Source: Spongospora subterranea
Lineage: Eukaryota; Endomyxa; Phytomyxea; Plasmodiophorida; Plasmodiophoridae
Direction of reading: 5' to 3'
DNA length: 64,000 nucleotides
NCBI GenBank assembly: GCA_900404475.1
Contig: OUQQ01000005.1
Span: 36,512-100,511, forward strand
Under the pieces are notes generated by a model that was given only the letters and a program-made list of their open reading frames with translations, searched no databases and had not been told where the DNA came from. Positions 10,079 through 23,104 of the stretch are shown here, piece after piece (positions within the stretch are counted from its first letter, which is position 1; every line of letters begins with the position of its first letter). A program made the position numbers and the translations under genes.

Positions 10079-11319
10079 TACCGGACCGATTCATCGCCGA
10101 AATCAAGTTTCACGTTCTTGACCCTTTAAGTAAAATAACTGAAACCCATAACAGGGGAACACTGTAAAATTGTATATCCAAATTTTCAAGAACGTGTTCT
10201 GATTGTATAAACTGGAGCGTATCTCGGTCGTTATCGGATTCAGTTTCGATCGGGTGAATGGACCCAGACAATTCAGGACAATATCCGAAAACCCAATACT
10301 GAGTTTTAACAACGAAAAAATTGTAGTTGTGTTCCTGGAGAAAACATCTGCACCGTTTGGCGATAATCGGATTGTGGTCATGGTCTGTATTAGCACAGTG
10401 CAATCCGTTGGGCAAAACTGAACCAGAAAAGTGGCAAAGCTGGGTTCAATAAGTTGACCCATGCATCGGGGCACATTGGCCAGCCTGATTAATGAACGGG
10501 TTTCACAGTTGATTGCTTTACAATCCATTGATCACCTCAAAACAAGGGCGATATCTCACGAGCATTGATCACTATGAGTATCACCAACTATCAAGCGACC
10601 AAAACACCAAACAAAACGAGCAAGCAAGATACGTCGACAAGAATGAAAACAGCGGCAATATAAACTGTGGCCCTTTGCCTTGCCATAAACGGTGCCTTTT
10701 TGTTAACGTATATTGAGTATATGGTTAGTGTATCAGCAAATTTTACCACTGTCGAACATTCTCTCGCCGACGTGCACGACCTGGCACGTCAACCAACTTG
10801 TGTCAATATTCCTGTTACAGACACTGTTGGAGGAACATTCACATTCTTTATTCCGGGTTAGCACGTTACGTGTGGCAGTGAGTTATTGGTCGTTGGAGCT
10901 TTGATTGGGGCAAGCACGTTACATGTGTGTGACGGGTGAGGCGCAACCTTGATTATCTACATGACAGGTACTGTACTGTTGTTGAGGGCATGCGGCAGTG
11001 CACATTACGGACAGGCATGCGTAACGTGCAAATGACACTGAAGGTTGATCGGCAAGGTACACTACAGTACGGGCATGATGTGGCTTTCCACTCGCTCAGA
11101 CTCCGCAACCTGAGCGACTTTGCGTTTTCGATAAGGTTTGGAGAGGGGACTCGCGTCTTTGCTTTTAACCGAGTTTGACCATTGCAAAACGTCGTTTCGG
11201 TCTGAATGCAATCGAGACATAGTTTCGTCATTTAAATCAAAAGGTCTCATAATTTTTGGTTAGCCGCAGCTCTGTCGGAATCAGGTTCCGTACCTGATGA
11301 AGGTGCCAATTCTGTAAAC
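10079..11319. other. Divergent intergenic region, ligase B / RICTOR
   Basis: This is a 1.2-kb divergent region. It holds a 141-codon minus-strand frame (separate entry), a GGTACTGTACTGTT word at 10967-10980, and an imperfect direct repeat AGCACGTTAC(G/A)TGTG near 10860 and 10912. Nothing else could be supported. Confidence 0.45.
10103..10528 (-). CDS. Possible small protein, 141 aa, unknown
   Basis: An ATG-initiated open frame (ATG at 10528-10526) ends 25 bp before the ATG of ligase B. I recognise no domain. A second frame over the same bases is also open for about 100 codons, which weakens the case for coding. It may instead be 5' leader of ligase B. Confidence 0.25.
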   Translation of the reverse strand: MDCKAINCETRSLIRLANVPRCMGQLIEPSFATFLVQFCPTDCTVLIQTMTTIRLSPNGADVFSRNTTTIFSLLKLSIGFSDIVLNCLGPFTRSKLNPITTEIRSSLYNQNTFLKIWIYNFTVFPCYGFQLFYLKGQERET

Positions 11320-14300
11320 ATGGAGGCCTATCGTCAGATAGATGGTTGCTGTCGTAAATTGAATGATCAATCCGCGACCTATAAGCTCCTATGTGAAATC
11401 GCGCAAATCGCAAAAACCAACACCTTTACTGTTCCTAATCCTAATAACGCTCATAATTTCAAAGTGTTCGTCTTTACAACGCGCATTGTACCAGATTTTG
11501 ATTATATCTCTGCTGCAGGTTAAGGCAGTTATTGATATCCCCTGATACCGTAATAAGGGCGCAAGCTATAAGAGCGATACGTTTAATATCTGGATTTCCT
11601 GACGACATTGTTTTCTTAGATCGACTTTCCATCGATCTTCTGCTTGCCAGGTTTTTTAAGTTGGCACTTTATTACCCTGGAGTGACTATTCATGTCAGAT
11701 CCCTTGATCGTGATGACACATGTTCAGACGAAAGGGTGCAAGTGTTGCAGCTAGTGGGGAAAATCATATCACTGAATGTTCCACTGCATAAGTCGCTAAT
11801 AATGTCCTTGATTGGTGTCTGCATCTTCTCAGAAGATGACCCTGAACAATTCACACAGCTTTCTCTCGAGACACTACGTGATGTAATTATCGCTTGCCCT
11901 GTTGTTGCTTGTGAATGCAATGCTATCAAGGTTGCTGTTCAGGTTGAGATGTGTCTGTTTTTTTATCTGTCATTAAACTTACTCCTGTTAGGCTATACTG
12001 GATAGTAGATGTTCTCCAGCACTCAGCTCTTCGTTAGTTCTAACTATATTATCGCTGATCGATTCGGATAGGACAAGTGAAATGGCTGTGTTTGTTCCAC
12101 TTCTATGCTTCTGAATACATATTTAGGATATCTAGTTTACCCGTCCCTGGATCTTCAACAATTGTTTGCCGTTTTCACTCATGTTCATACCTTGAATAAC
12201 GATCGCATAGAAGATGCATCAAGTGCGGTACATTGTCTAATTGCAATGATGTCGTGTGTTTACCTCAACAATATAGTCTCAAAGCGAGCTCATAATGCTA
12301 TACTATTAATGTTTAAAACCTGGACTGGCCTTTTCTACTTCGCAGATGACAAAAATGGGCTTCGAACTGTAATCGAGATGTTGATTCTTCCGGATGATGT
12401 TGCTGGAGCCCTCGCTGTTCGAGTAATTGGGATGGCTAATCATCTTTTTCATATCGTTAACATGTTCTAGGATCTGGTTTTCGATCTAATTTTCGATATT
12501 TTCAATGAATTGGGAGGGTCTTCATCTTCAGAACAGAAACGCTCTGACATGCAATCGCCTGATTTCCTGTCCAACTGTATATGTTTCTGATATCGTCTAT
12601 GCTTGTAACTTACCTGGCAATTCAGACCTTGGAATGGTTGTTCTATGCCTTGTTGAATGTGGCCTCCTAGATGCGCTTCTTTATCTTGGAGTTCACAGCA
12701 ATAAGGCCCATTCTATGCAGGCTACATCCCTATTATCTGCTATACTCAATACCTCTGCAACGCTTTTGCCATCTTCTTTCAACGCCAAGTGGAATGAGTT
12801 ATCGCAAGTTGTCGTTCATGCTATGGCAAACCGTGATAAGCATGCCCAATCCCGTAATTTCACTCCAAATTCTCGCTGATCCTTTTCAGAGTTTGATCAC
12901 ATAGAGAGTCAAGTTCGCGCTCGCGACATGTTAACGGATCTGGAGACGTTTGTCGACAACTACAATGGTTCTTCGCACAAGACATATCGGTTTTACAACG
13001 CCTCGTTTACTGACAATTCGGGCACAGACCCTCATCCTAAGGTAATTTGCGTTATAGCCGTTGTGCGTGCTTGTCCCTTGCTCAGGTGTCTGACAGATAT
13101 CCTTTGAGGAACTAGCTATCCGCACAGAATGCAATAGCGCTTACTTTCGCTACGAGACTGTGAGTTTTCTTAGAAATTCGTTTCTTTTTGATGCAATGGA
13201 CGAGGGCTCCCTTCTCTTGATGCTGAATAACACTAGGGTAATGAATACCGCTCAATGCAACCATTTGGATTGGGAGATTGATGCTTGCTTGGCGTTAATG
13301 CAAGGAACGATGCTCTGGCACCCAACTAACATCTTTACTGTCCTAAACCGGTTCGAATCCATTGATCATAGTTATTATTCTGCTGATGCAATCCAGGACC
13401 AAATTCTTGCCTCGGTTGGCAAGCTTTATGCATCCTTACAAGGGCGGGTTAAGCCTGATGCCATGGGACTTGGCTCATATTCGTTATATGCGATTAGCCT
13501 GTTCTGTGACTCGGACTCTGTGTGTTTGTGGACCCCAGACGTCGGCTTTACTGCTACCATGCATTGCTCAAATCGTAGAAATAATCAAAGAAGTTTGCTT
13601 TGCGTCTAATCCCAAGAAGTACATATCGTTCGGTTGTTTCACAAGTCGTGAAAATAACTCTTCTGTATAGTGCTCCTTTTTTACTTAGCAGAGCTGGCGT
13701 TACTTGTGGTGCTGGGCGCATATATTTGATTATGGTTGGCATCTTGTCTGAAACTGTTAATGGAATGCGCCTTGTCGAAGAAACGGGGCTTCACGATTTG
13801 CTACAAGCCATAGTGTTAAACCCCGCGTTGGATTATATTACTCGTATGCGGTTCGGAAGAAGCATAATGATACAACATTGCTTACATTTTCATTTTAGGT
13901 GTTCTCGCATGCCATCTTGATTACAGTCGTCATGCAGTGTGGCAGGCGCTATTAGAGTTTTGGCTGGATAATGGTAGGCTTTACAAATAGTTGATTTTAT
14001 ATTTGTCAATTTGTATTAGGATCGTCGTCGCTTCGACGGTATCTTTGCCAACAGTTGCTTATGACTTTACCCCTGGAGTTTCCTCAGTTCGAGGCTTGGG
14101 GGCTTCCGCTGCTGACGAAACAAGTCCTGAACAAAACTGATGTCGCTTCAGTGTCTGCATACATACTTGAACGAGCGTGTGATGATCCAACATATCTGAG
14201 CGCTATTTGCGATTTACTCGCATCATGGGAGGTTGATAACATTTTTCTACTGGTGTCTCTTCATTGAATTTTTGCCCAGACGCAATCTGGAACATGTTTG

Positions 14301-15899
14301 CATCATGATAGACTCATGTTGCGGTTAGTCGGCCATGAAAAAGGATTAACAATCGTTTCTCACTGCGATTGGATTAGCACACAAATTCAGTTATGGAATG
14401 AGTCAGAAGGAGGTATCAAACAATACCGACTGTCGTGTCTTTATCTTTACTGAAATGCCTCCTCTCAGCGGATTATGTATCCGAACTGGAAACAGCCATA
14501 ATGGCCTCTTTAAACATGGACCGTGCTAACATCCCACCTCGATTCAGGGGCGCGACGGGAGATCAAGAGGTTTTCAATTGAAAATTACTATTTTGCTCGA
14601 CCCTAATCCGTTACCACAGTGGTATCTTGAGCGGTTTCACGATATGTGTTTCTCGTTGTCTTTGACGCTTGACTATTCTGATGGCCGTCAGACTAAGCTC
14701 AGTTCTGACTGCGTCTTCAATGCTGTTCCCGTTGCCAAAACCGGGGGCCTCAATGCCTTTATCATGTGCACTGTGATCGATAATCAAGGTCTTCCGTGTA
14801 GCCACGTACTCGCTGATCCAGATGTTCATTTTCGCGCTGTTCTATCTATCAATAGTCAATCACTGACCGAGCATGTGGCGAAAAATTGGTTCAACCATAT
14901 CTGTACACCATTGCTTGTTCAGGTTCGGGTTTTCCTAGACTACCAATATGGATTTTAATGTTTTTATTCTAGAGGGCGATTCAGTCTGCTGGAAGCGTTC
15001 ATTCTGCCATTGTTGATGTTCTTGACGGTTCAGCCACATGGCGATTTTCATTTGCGAATGGTCTAGCTTTACAAGCCGTATTATTCTCAGTTGACATCGA
15101 GTCTGTTGGCAACCCACCTCCCATTCGTCCTGCGCCTCATATATTTGGCCAACTATCACGTACAGTCAAAGGCTGTGATATTGTTAGACCTCACCTCAAC
15201 CGGCATATTGATGATGTCTTAAACAATAACACTGAAAATCTTTCAGTCAGCCTTTGGACTTTGGCCCTGGTAGGATCTTCCCCTTCAGGATTCGATCTAT
15301 TATGGAGTTATCCATGTACCCCCTGCATAATACTTGTAATGTCGAAAATGGCGTTGACGTATCCTGTATTGTCAATCAGAGGAACGTGCTATTACATTAT
15401 GGGTTTATGGTCGATCCATAGCAATGGAAGAGATCGTCTTTTGCATTTGGGTTGGGAATTCCCATCCAATAGCGCTCTCGGCATTGCCGTTCCCTCTGAT
15501 ATATCATCGTTTCTACATATCGCCCCTTGCCCATCAACTCGTCCGCAGCACTCCCCATCATTCGTGTTCCCTACGATAAATACAGATAGCCCTGCCGATA
15601 CCATCCTACATCATATTATCAATATGGGTAATCACGTCACTAGGGCATCATCCCAAGAAGCCTTGACCCGCCTATGCATAACTCGTGCCGTGCGACCGTA
15701 CTTCAAGTCTCCTTCTTTATATCGAGCGGTTCTGTATTTATTATCGCATTACCATTTTCCGTTACCCATCAGGCGATTCGTTCATTTTAGTCTATTCCCG
15801 ACGCTTTCAGGACTACTAGACGCTTACGATAGCGAAGACAATCTTGAAACTGATATTCAAAAGCTAATTGATCACATGCGACTTCAACTAATCCGCTAA
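11320..15899 (+). CDS. RICTOR: RICTOR, TORC2 scaffold subunit
   Basis: Sixteen exons: 11320-11465, 11519-11942, 11992-12076, 12127-12422, 12471-12576, 12626-12853, 12890-13041, 13097-13350, 13397-13618, 13671-13843, 13899-13973, 14020-14231, 14280-14412, 14469-14569, 14620-14922, 14973-15899; 1278 aa, all phases consistent. Family landmarks appear in order: early armadillo segment (LRQLLISPDTVIRAQAIRAI), the Trp-Thr-Gly-Leu motif (KTWTGLFYF), LGMVVLCLVECGLLDALL, TKFLPRLASFMHPYKGGLS, the YLIMVGILSETVNGM segment, the RICTOR_V repeat (AWGLPLLTKQV...ERACDDPTYL), and the C-terminal block VGSSPSGFDLL...VLSIRGTCYYIMG...PSDISSFL. The protein assembles TORC2, which phosphorylates AGC kinases. At 1278 aa it lacks the long vertebrate C-terminal extension, as in fungi and amoebae. 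Confidence 0.93.
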
Positions 15900-15957
15900 T
15901 TATGCATCGTATATTATTGTATGAATAAATTATGGTCTATTCCTGGATACGTTATTC

Positions 15958-16149
15958 TCAGCCTGTTGTTGGGATAAAGAACCGCCAAAACGGTGGTGCC
16001 CATTCTTCCTTGAGACCGGAGCAGAATGATCCAATAGGACGTTTGACGACCTTTTTCGAGCTGATTGAAATTTGTTGACGCGGAGATTGCTGATGCAACT
16101 CGCAGTAGAAAACAGCATGTACAGGGGTAGGTAATCCACTGCGGGACAA
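15958..16149 (-). CDS. Possible small gene or exon, unknown
   Basis: A coding-looking frame ends at 15958 and contains TPVHAVFYCELHQQ and SGLKEEWAPPFWRFFIP. There is no in-frame ATG, so it would need an upstream exon; an ATG in another frame lies at 16203. It sits between the RICTOR stop and the SLC30A9 stop. No family is recognised. Confidence 0.25.
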   Translation of the reverse strand: MSRSGLPTPVHAVFYCELHQQSPRQQISISSKKVVKRPIGSFCSGLKEEWAPPFWRFFIPTTG

Positions 16150-16281
16150 TCTTTTTGCGATTCATGTTCTTGAAATCGTCCACCCATCATCATTCTGAGC
16201 ATTTTCAAACAAACAGAAATATTATGTACTGTATTTCATTTATCATATTACTTCAAGGTCAACATGCTTAATCTCGGGAAC

Positions 16282-18028
16282 CTAATTCAACAGGTCATCA
16301 CAGTACGTTGTAGCAGGACAAATTCTTCCTACAGTTCGCTTGATCTCAGCTTCGATTTGGTCAATTTCATCGCCTAAAAAATGCATTAGGTGATCGCCAA
16401 ACTCGATCAAAGCTGCTTCAAGCTCTGAATGCGTTGTAGGCAGCATCAGCGGTGAAGAGTTCCCTTCTTCTCTGCAATAAAGTCTTATATCATTTCCATG
16501 AGTACAGGAAAATATCCTCGATACCTCGAGGAAACGGTGTTTCGATGTTGCGCAAGGAACAATTTAGAAAGAATTTGCCCATTGACCACAATTTCAGCCT
16601 TGAACCTGAAGGCGTCTGGACCAAGAAATACAGCCTTGACGTCATGAACTGAGCTGATCACTTCGCTCTCATGTAGGACTTTCAAAACTTTATCGGTATA
16701 CCTAAACATTAGGAATAAATCTCCAACTATTCCGGGAAATAACAGACGACATACGAATGGTGGATAGATCTGCCTAATAAATATTCATGATTTTTGCGAA
16801 TCAGGAACATAGCAACGACGCCCAAAAGACCGCCGACAATAATCGACCCGCAGGCATCAAAAATAGCGAGCTTGGAACAAAAATCAGACAATTAGAACCC
16901 GGATGAAACCAATGATTACGCCGGTATAATGAGTTAAACCAATACAGCTTCCTGCAATAAGGATACCGCAAACGGCTGCAGCATCTTCGGCGACAACCTT
17001 TATGAAAAAGGGATTACCGACACCCAGTAGAAAACATCAACCATCAAATTACAGCAACTGTGTTAGGATCAGGACCGCGTTTGATGTACTCTAAAGTAGT
17101 CATTTCAAGCTTTGTAGCCGCCTTTTGAATTTCTTGAAGAGCTATGGCCAGAGTTGCAGTTTCGACGCAAAACGAGAACCACAAAACAGCAGGAGTGATG
17201 GGATGGTAGACGATTTCAATTGGATTGATTATGCCAAGGACACCATGATATAAACTCACACCACAGCCTAAAAAGAATATGCCGACTCCGCTAATCAGCG
17301 CCCACACTAAATGAAGAGTCAGATGGGGTTGCTAATTGATTTAAATTACACTAACCGTATTTCTCGCTTGCATATCCATATGGATGAAGAGCGTCAGGGG
17401 TTTTATAAGATTCACTATGCACATTATCAACCCCAAAAAAACCGAAACGAAGACCTGTACCTAAGACCAATAGCCAACAGACATTGATTCGACAAGTCGG
17501 CAAGGCTATGAATTCCTTCGGACAGCATTGAAGCCGAACAGGTGAACCATGCCGCGACAAATTTTGATAGCGACACGCTGAAATTGCCAACGATCGCTGC
17601 AGCAACCACCTATTTGAAAATTAGTGCATTTGCAAAAAAATTGGACAGGGAACACCTTTCCACTTGATGTTGCGCTAATATCAAATGTACGAGCCCAAAT
17701 ATTTAACCGAGCAGGCAGCTTCCGTTCATGGCGATAATTCGAATGAGCGTTTAGATCATCTGAGCGCGTGTTGGCAGAATTCGCCTTAACGGAATCTACA
17801 AGCTTCGTATGCTCATTCGCTGCCTACAATCCCTTCAACAAATCGTACATAATCAAAATCTTGTGTGTCTACCTGACTGGCTACAGCTTCCATTGAACCA
17901 TACCGCTGAATTGCTTTAGCATAAACATCCCCATGCCTGTATCTAAATCGCGGTATGTCGTTAATAACACTGCTAATAACATTGCCAACGAACCCGTACA
18001 AGCGCATTATTTTTCTGGATGAGGGCAT
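16282..18028 (-). CDS. SLC30A9: SLC30A9 (ZnT9)-like cation diffusion facilitator
   Basis: Nine exons: 18028-17873, 17823-17656, 17609-17461, 17414-17356, 17306-17053, 16997-16920, 16870-16755, 16701-16525, 16471-16282; 448 aa. It matches the SLC30A9 family in order: SGKVVAAAIVGNFSVSL, TCSASMLSEGIHSLADLSNQ, HPYGYASEK, LISGVGIFFLGCGVSLYHG, GPDPNTVAVVAEDAAAV, a glycine-rich helix, LLGRSIHHSYTDKVLKVL, then the cytosolic domain with VHDVKAVFLGP and FRFKAEIVVNG. Human ZNT9 is a mitochondrial zinc exporter. The N-terminus here (MPSSRKIMRLYG...) is basic and could be a targeting peptide. The substrate is inferred from the family. A duplicated use of a GGLLG-type helix suggests six transmembrane segments. 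Confidence 0.92.
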
Positions 18029-18876
18029 GTAAGGATTCGGCTGTAAGCAAAATAAGCCATTTTCTCAGAAAGCTAATTGATTTGACCTTTTCGATATGTT
18101 CAATAGAGTCCAGATCAGAATCATTCAAGCAATATCTTCTAATTGCAGCACCTCTGGGGATCCATCCTGTGGCATCATCAATTGTTTCTGGGAGAAAAAA
18201 CGGCCCTTCGACGGATGATTTGGATGCAAAGGCAATTCCCTGCCGTCTAGGCAGCAGTGACAGCCCGGTCGATGGGATCCCCCGAGGGAAATGGAACGTC
18301 CGTCGCCACAACAGCATGGTATGATTATGAAACCAGAAAATATTTCACGACCATTATCACAAAAGGAACGTTGCAAAGTTGCGCGACCTATATATATATA
18401 TACGGAGCCATTCTGATTCGACTGGGATTCAACCAAAATTAGCGATTTAGCCAAATGTGCTATTTAACTGTATATAAACACCGCTTTACAGAATGCCCAA
18501 ATTGACTTGATAAAAACAAAACAGCAATTGCAAATTTTGAATCGCTGGTGATCGCTGGAGTGGTGAAGTTGATCCTCACGGCATTATTAGAGGAGGGTAT
18601 TGCCCTTAAGCATCGCCGAAAGTGGTTCTTGAATGACCCACTCACCAATGCATAACGGACACCTGGCCACGAAGCCAAAACAATCGTAGCGCCCGTCTGA
18701 CGTAAAGAAGGCTTAAGCCGGACCCTTCGTACCCCGAAGGGCGGCGCTGTGTCTTCATTGCTGTGCCCGCCGCCCGGAACAGTGTGCTTGGCCTCCCTCT
18801 GTCACTTAATAACATAATCTTTCTCTATCAAAGCAACAGTGTACGCGAGTGTCATCTGTACTAATCAATTTTTACG
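18029..18876. other. Divergent intergenic region, SLC30A9 / MTHFR
   Basis: No supported gene. It contains a TA dinucleotide run at 18389-18402 and a GC-richer stretch around 18690-18760. Short open frames on both strands show nothing recognisable. No tRNA fold was convincing. Confidence 0.5.
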
Positions 18877-20788
18877 ATGAAGATCATTGATAAGATCAAC
18901 TCGACTAAAGGGCCATTCTATTCTTTTGAATATTTCCCCCCAAAGACAGATGAAGGAGTCGAAAATCTATACCGGCGCCTTGAACGGATGGCACTGCTTG
19001 AGCCGAGCTTCGTTGATGTGACTTGGGGAGCGGGAGGTACCACAGCTCAGCTGACGCTGGAGATATCTGCCAACGCTCAGAAATATATCGGACTCGAAAC
19101 TATGATGCATTTAACGTGCACCAACATGCCAGCAACCCAGATTCATGAAGCGCTGCTCCAAGCCAAAGAAGCTGGCATCAAGAATATTTTGGCACTTCGC
19201 GGAGGTAAGCGGCTTGCGGCATCAAATCTTATTACCTTTAATCATTGAATTCGAAGATCCGCCAATTGGAGCTGAAAGCTGGGAGAAATGTGAAAGCGGG
19301 TTTGGACAAGCAGCTGACTTAGTGGAATATATCCGCCGAGAATTCGGAGACTACTTTGGCGTTTGCGTTGCTGGATACCCGGAAGGACACTCCGAGTGTG
19401 CAGACGTTGAATCAGATATGGCCTATCTCAAGGCTAAGGTAGATGCTGGGGCCGACTTCATCATTACACAGTTGTTTTACGACGTCGACATGTTTTTGGA
19501 GTTTGTTGCTAAGGCTAGGTATCCGTGACAAACGACGTAGTTGGGTATGTTCTAATCTTTGTTTAGAGACATTGGTATTACCTGTCCCATAATTCCAGGA
19601 GTAATGCCTATTCAAAACTACTCTGCTTTCAAAAGGATGACAACGTTTTGTAAAACCAAAGTCCCTAAGGATATTTTCGACCGGCTGGAGCCCATCAAGG
19701 AGGATGACGCGAAAGTAAAAGATTACGGGGTCGAACTTGGTGTTTCAATGTGTCAGAAAATGCTGAAAGCCGGCATTCCTGGTATACATTTCTATACGCT
19801 CAATTTAGAAACTAGCGTCAAGCGAATAATGCAAGGTCTTGGCTTTCTCATTTCTGAAGCACGAGCTGAAGAAGGCGAAGGCTACAAACGATTGCCGTGG
19901 CAAACAAGTGAAGTTCAACGCCGGGCAACCGAAGCTGTTCGACCTATATTCTGGGCTAATCGCCCTCATTCTTACATGCAGAGGACACTAACCTGGGACG
20001 AATTCCCGAATGGTAGATGGGGCGACAGCAGGAGTCCGGCGTTCGGAGACCTGGCTGACTACCATATTTTTTCTGCAATGTCAGTATCGCGAATCAAAGA
20101 CAGGCAGAAACTATGGGGAGAAGCCCCACAAACACTGAAAGATATTTATTCGGTTTTCGAAGCGTTAGTTGATGGTCAAGTCAGTTATCTTCCCTGGTGC
20201 CAAGGACCGTTGCAAAGCGAAACGAAACAAATCTGGCAACTTCTGAAAAGTCTAAACCGTAATGGTTTCCTGACGATAAACAGTCAGCCAAGCGTTAATG
20301 GTGCAAGTTCATCCGATAAGTCTTTCGGATGGGGAGCATCAAATGGCTATGTTTACCAAAAAGCGTATCTAGAATTCTTTACCTCCGAAGCCAATTTACA
20401 ACGGATTATATCCGTAATCGGGAACTTCCCAATGATGACGTTCTATGCGATCAATGCGGAGGGCAGATCATACTCTAATGTGAACGCAGATTCGGAAGGG
20501 CAGGTTCATGTAAACGCTGTTACTTGGGGAGTCTTCCCAAATTCCGAGATTATTCAACCAACTGTGGTCGACTCCACATCGTTCAAAGTATGGAAAGACG
20601 AAGCATTTGGCTTATGGATTTCCCAATGGGGCAATATTTATCCCAAGAATTCACCTTCACGCAATCTAATTCAAGATATCCATGACAAATTTTTCCTCGT
20701 CAACATTGTCGATAATGATTACGTTAATAGTGACCTCAGCAAGTTCGTCAACACATTGGAATCTACAAGTGTAATGCGGAGCAATTGA
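18877..20788 (+). CDS. MTHFR: Methylenetetrahydrofolate reductase
   Basis: Three exons, 18877-19204, 19257-19518 and 19567-20788; 603 aa, the length of eukaryotic MTHFR. The N-terminal TIM-barrel catalytic domain (residues ~1-300) shows YSFEYFPPKTDEGVEN, VTWGAGGTT, HLTCTNMP, ILALRGG, GVCVAGYPEGH, ADFIITQLFYD, CPIIPGVMPIQNY and GIHFYTLNLE. The C-terminal half is the eukaryote-specific regulatory domain (AdoMet-binding in animals and yeasts), with RPIFWANRP, RTLTWDEFPNGRWGDSRSPAFG, VTWGVFPNSEI and FLVNIVDNDYV. The enzyme reduces 5,10-methylene-THF to 5-methyl-THF for methionine synthesis. Both introns are about 50 bp with good consensus. The assignment is secure. Confidence 0.97.
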
Positions 20789-22056
20789 ATCTGGATTGGC
20801 TCAACTCATGACGTTGCAACAGTAAAAATTTATTGTTAATCTGTTTATCACACGGTTTTGTAGAAATGTAGTAGAGCTGACTGGCACAACACCCTCCAAA
20901 TGAAATCCAGATGAACAGTATCGGGGACTGAGAGAACCCCAGCCACACCGAAATCATCATTCCTTCAAATGCGTTGACAAGGCTGTAACACCTTTGACAA
21001 CTAATGGTGCTGTGTTAATATAACCCTGAAATTGTTATAGCACCTCCAAGGAAAGAGTTAAAACGGTAGAGTAACTGCGTTTAACTTGGCAAATACTGGG
21101 TGCATGTAAGGACGGAGATATGATCTAGCGACATCATCCAATGGTAGATCCATAACATGATGACGCAAATGTTCGTGGGCTGTCAAACTGAATCCAGTTG
21201 GCAACTATATCAAGTTGGGCAAGTTGGCAACTGAATCAGGCTACGGGGAATCCCCTGCTGTCGTGCTGCTGCGCTCGCAGATTTCGCAGTCCGAGACAGG
21301 GAAGGAAACATATATTGGGATGCCACTATTAAATCTAACTATGAATCATGCGCTAATATTGATATATCATTACTGGAACAAACCTGTGGACCAAGACTTA
21401 CAATCGGCAATTTGACATGAAGCCTAAAAACGCTTCTGGAAAGCAATGGACGACCGTTCACGCCCAAGCAATCTGCAGGTTACATCGTTAGTTTCGGGAC
21501 GTTTGTCCAGCACAGAAGCACATGTTCAATGACGAGGCGGAGACGCATCTCTCTTGATTGGAGAATACTAATAACGTAGCTCTACTTTTATCACTCAATA
21601 TTCCCCTCCGTGGGATTGACCATCAGGTCAATGCGTATTCGCAGGATCGAGGCACAGGACACGATTCAGCACCATGTGTCACGACATGATGCGGTCCCCA
21701 AAAACGTTGACATGGTTTCTGGAATGCCATGCAAATTACAGATTAATTCCCAATTGTATCATGCGCGCAGGACAGCTGATCTTTCCAAAGCCGCCACCTC
21801 GTCCGCTGGTCTTCCGTTACGTAAACAGACCCAGCCGTTACTCAAACAGACCCAGGCGGCGACTCACGGGGCCGGCGCAAGCGTCAACGCGACTACTGCG
21901 CGTTGCCGCCGACTTCACGCCTACGAAGGAGGAAGCGGTCAAGCCTAGTAGAACCCGCGTGTCGATCCCCACCACATGCTCAAGTGCCCGTCCTGTTCTT
22001 CTTCGATTGGCGCGTTACTAATAGCGATTCTAACTCGAGTTGATGCTCTACAACAA

Positions 22057-22297
22057 CGTAATGCAAGACAAAATGCAGATGTTGCCGCCACCTGTCACAG
22101 TTTTTGAGAAACATTTGTAGACCCGATTGGACGAGTTTCTCCATAACCATATGATGCAACAAATTTTGCCGTCGATTCGCACGCTTCTGGAACAACAAAT
22201 GCAAGTACTTCAAGAGTCGGTTGCCCAAATTATGGTTTATCTGGAGAGATTAGACAATGCATCGTCGCTGCTGCAACTGATGGCATCGGCGAGATAA
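22057..22297 (+). pseudogene. Helix-rich frame with one stop, possibly part of the following ORF's element
   Basis: It reads from MQDKMQMLPPPV through one TAG, then continues with LPSIRTLLEQQMQVLQESVAQ to a TAA. Composition is coding-like (Q/L-rich, amphipathic). It lies about 340 bp upstream of the 22640 ORF on the same strand. A link between them is only suggested by proximity. Confidence 0.25.
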
Positions 22298-22639
22298 ATA
22301 TATAAACCCTATCAATTGTCCTGACCATTCGCCACCTTCTGAGCATGACATGACGAGATGGCACCTTGTATTTATTGGATCGGTCTGAACTTTCCACAAC
22401 GCCCTCTGTAATCGGTCTAGAGAATGTTGCGTGTTTTGCCGGGTAATCCCGATGACCATCGCAAAACCGTTTCAAAGGAAGGCTTGACGAACCTCGGAAT
22501 GCCCCTCGTCGTGGCTAACTCCATTGGCAGTAATTCTGCCAATGCATGGCAATAGGAATTGGCATTGACAGTCTGAACAACCGCTGATGCTGACTCGGAT
22601 CGTATTGAGTCGCTGGCGAGGCTGGAATGCAGATCTGGG

Positions 22640-23104
22640 ATGTTTGCTACCAACCCGTCAAAGAATGGTGAACATCAGATGCGGCATGTTATGGTGTGGT
22701 TAATGAGAAATGCAAAATGCATTTTGAGCGAGTGTGCGACGTATTACCCTGAATTCACGATGTGTGGTCAGAGAGTTTGCACGTTGAGCTACGAAAATGG
22801 AATTAAACTTACAGCTGAAACAAATGATGGTAAAGTCGCAGGGGATGTCCCGGGTTGGCATACCCTTGACGGATACGTCAATGCTGTTATGGATCTTTGG
22901 AGACTGCAGCATATGCTGGGGCGGTATCCTCCTGAATTTCCGATACCGGCACGCCCTCCGAGTGTCAAAGAATTTCTCAAAAGCTCAAAAAAAGACGTCA
23001 TGGATCGTGAAAACGCAATGTTTTTAGATCGTGGAATTGGGACTTTGGCCGATGAAATTTCCGCCCATGAGTTTGGCAAACTTGCCACAGCGAGGAGGGT
23101 CTGA
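22640..23104 (+). CDS. Unknown protein, possible mobile-element (Crypton/Ndc10-like) fragment
   Basis: An open frame of 154 codons. The first ATG in a good context is at 22640. The region GYVNAVMDLWRLQHML, followed by P-x-P-x-R-P-P-S-V-K-E-F-L, then MFLDRGIGTLADE, resembles from memory a repetitive protein type found in fungal and protist genomes next to Crypton-like or Ndc10/GCR1-like DNA-binding proteins. That resemblance is weak and unverified. No catalytic residues of a recombinase are visible. It stands alone in a gene-poor stretch, which fits a mobile origin. Confidence 0.35.
   Translation: MFATNPSKNGEHQMRHVMVWLMRNAKCILSECATYYPEFTMCGQRVCTLSYENGIKLTAETNDGKVAGDVPGWHTLDGYVNAVMDLWRLQHMLGRYPPEFPIPARPPSVKEFLKSSKKDVMDRENAMFLDRGIGTLADEISAHEFGKLATARRV

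Noticed and set aside
13345..13360. GGTTCGAATCC, a tRNA T-loop-like word
   Set aside because: It is the donor region of a RICTOR intron, and no acceptor stem or anticodon arm surrounds it.
18389..18402. TA dinucleotide run as a microsatellite of interest
   Set aside because: Only seven repeats; ordinary in AT-rich intergenic DNA.
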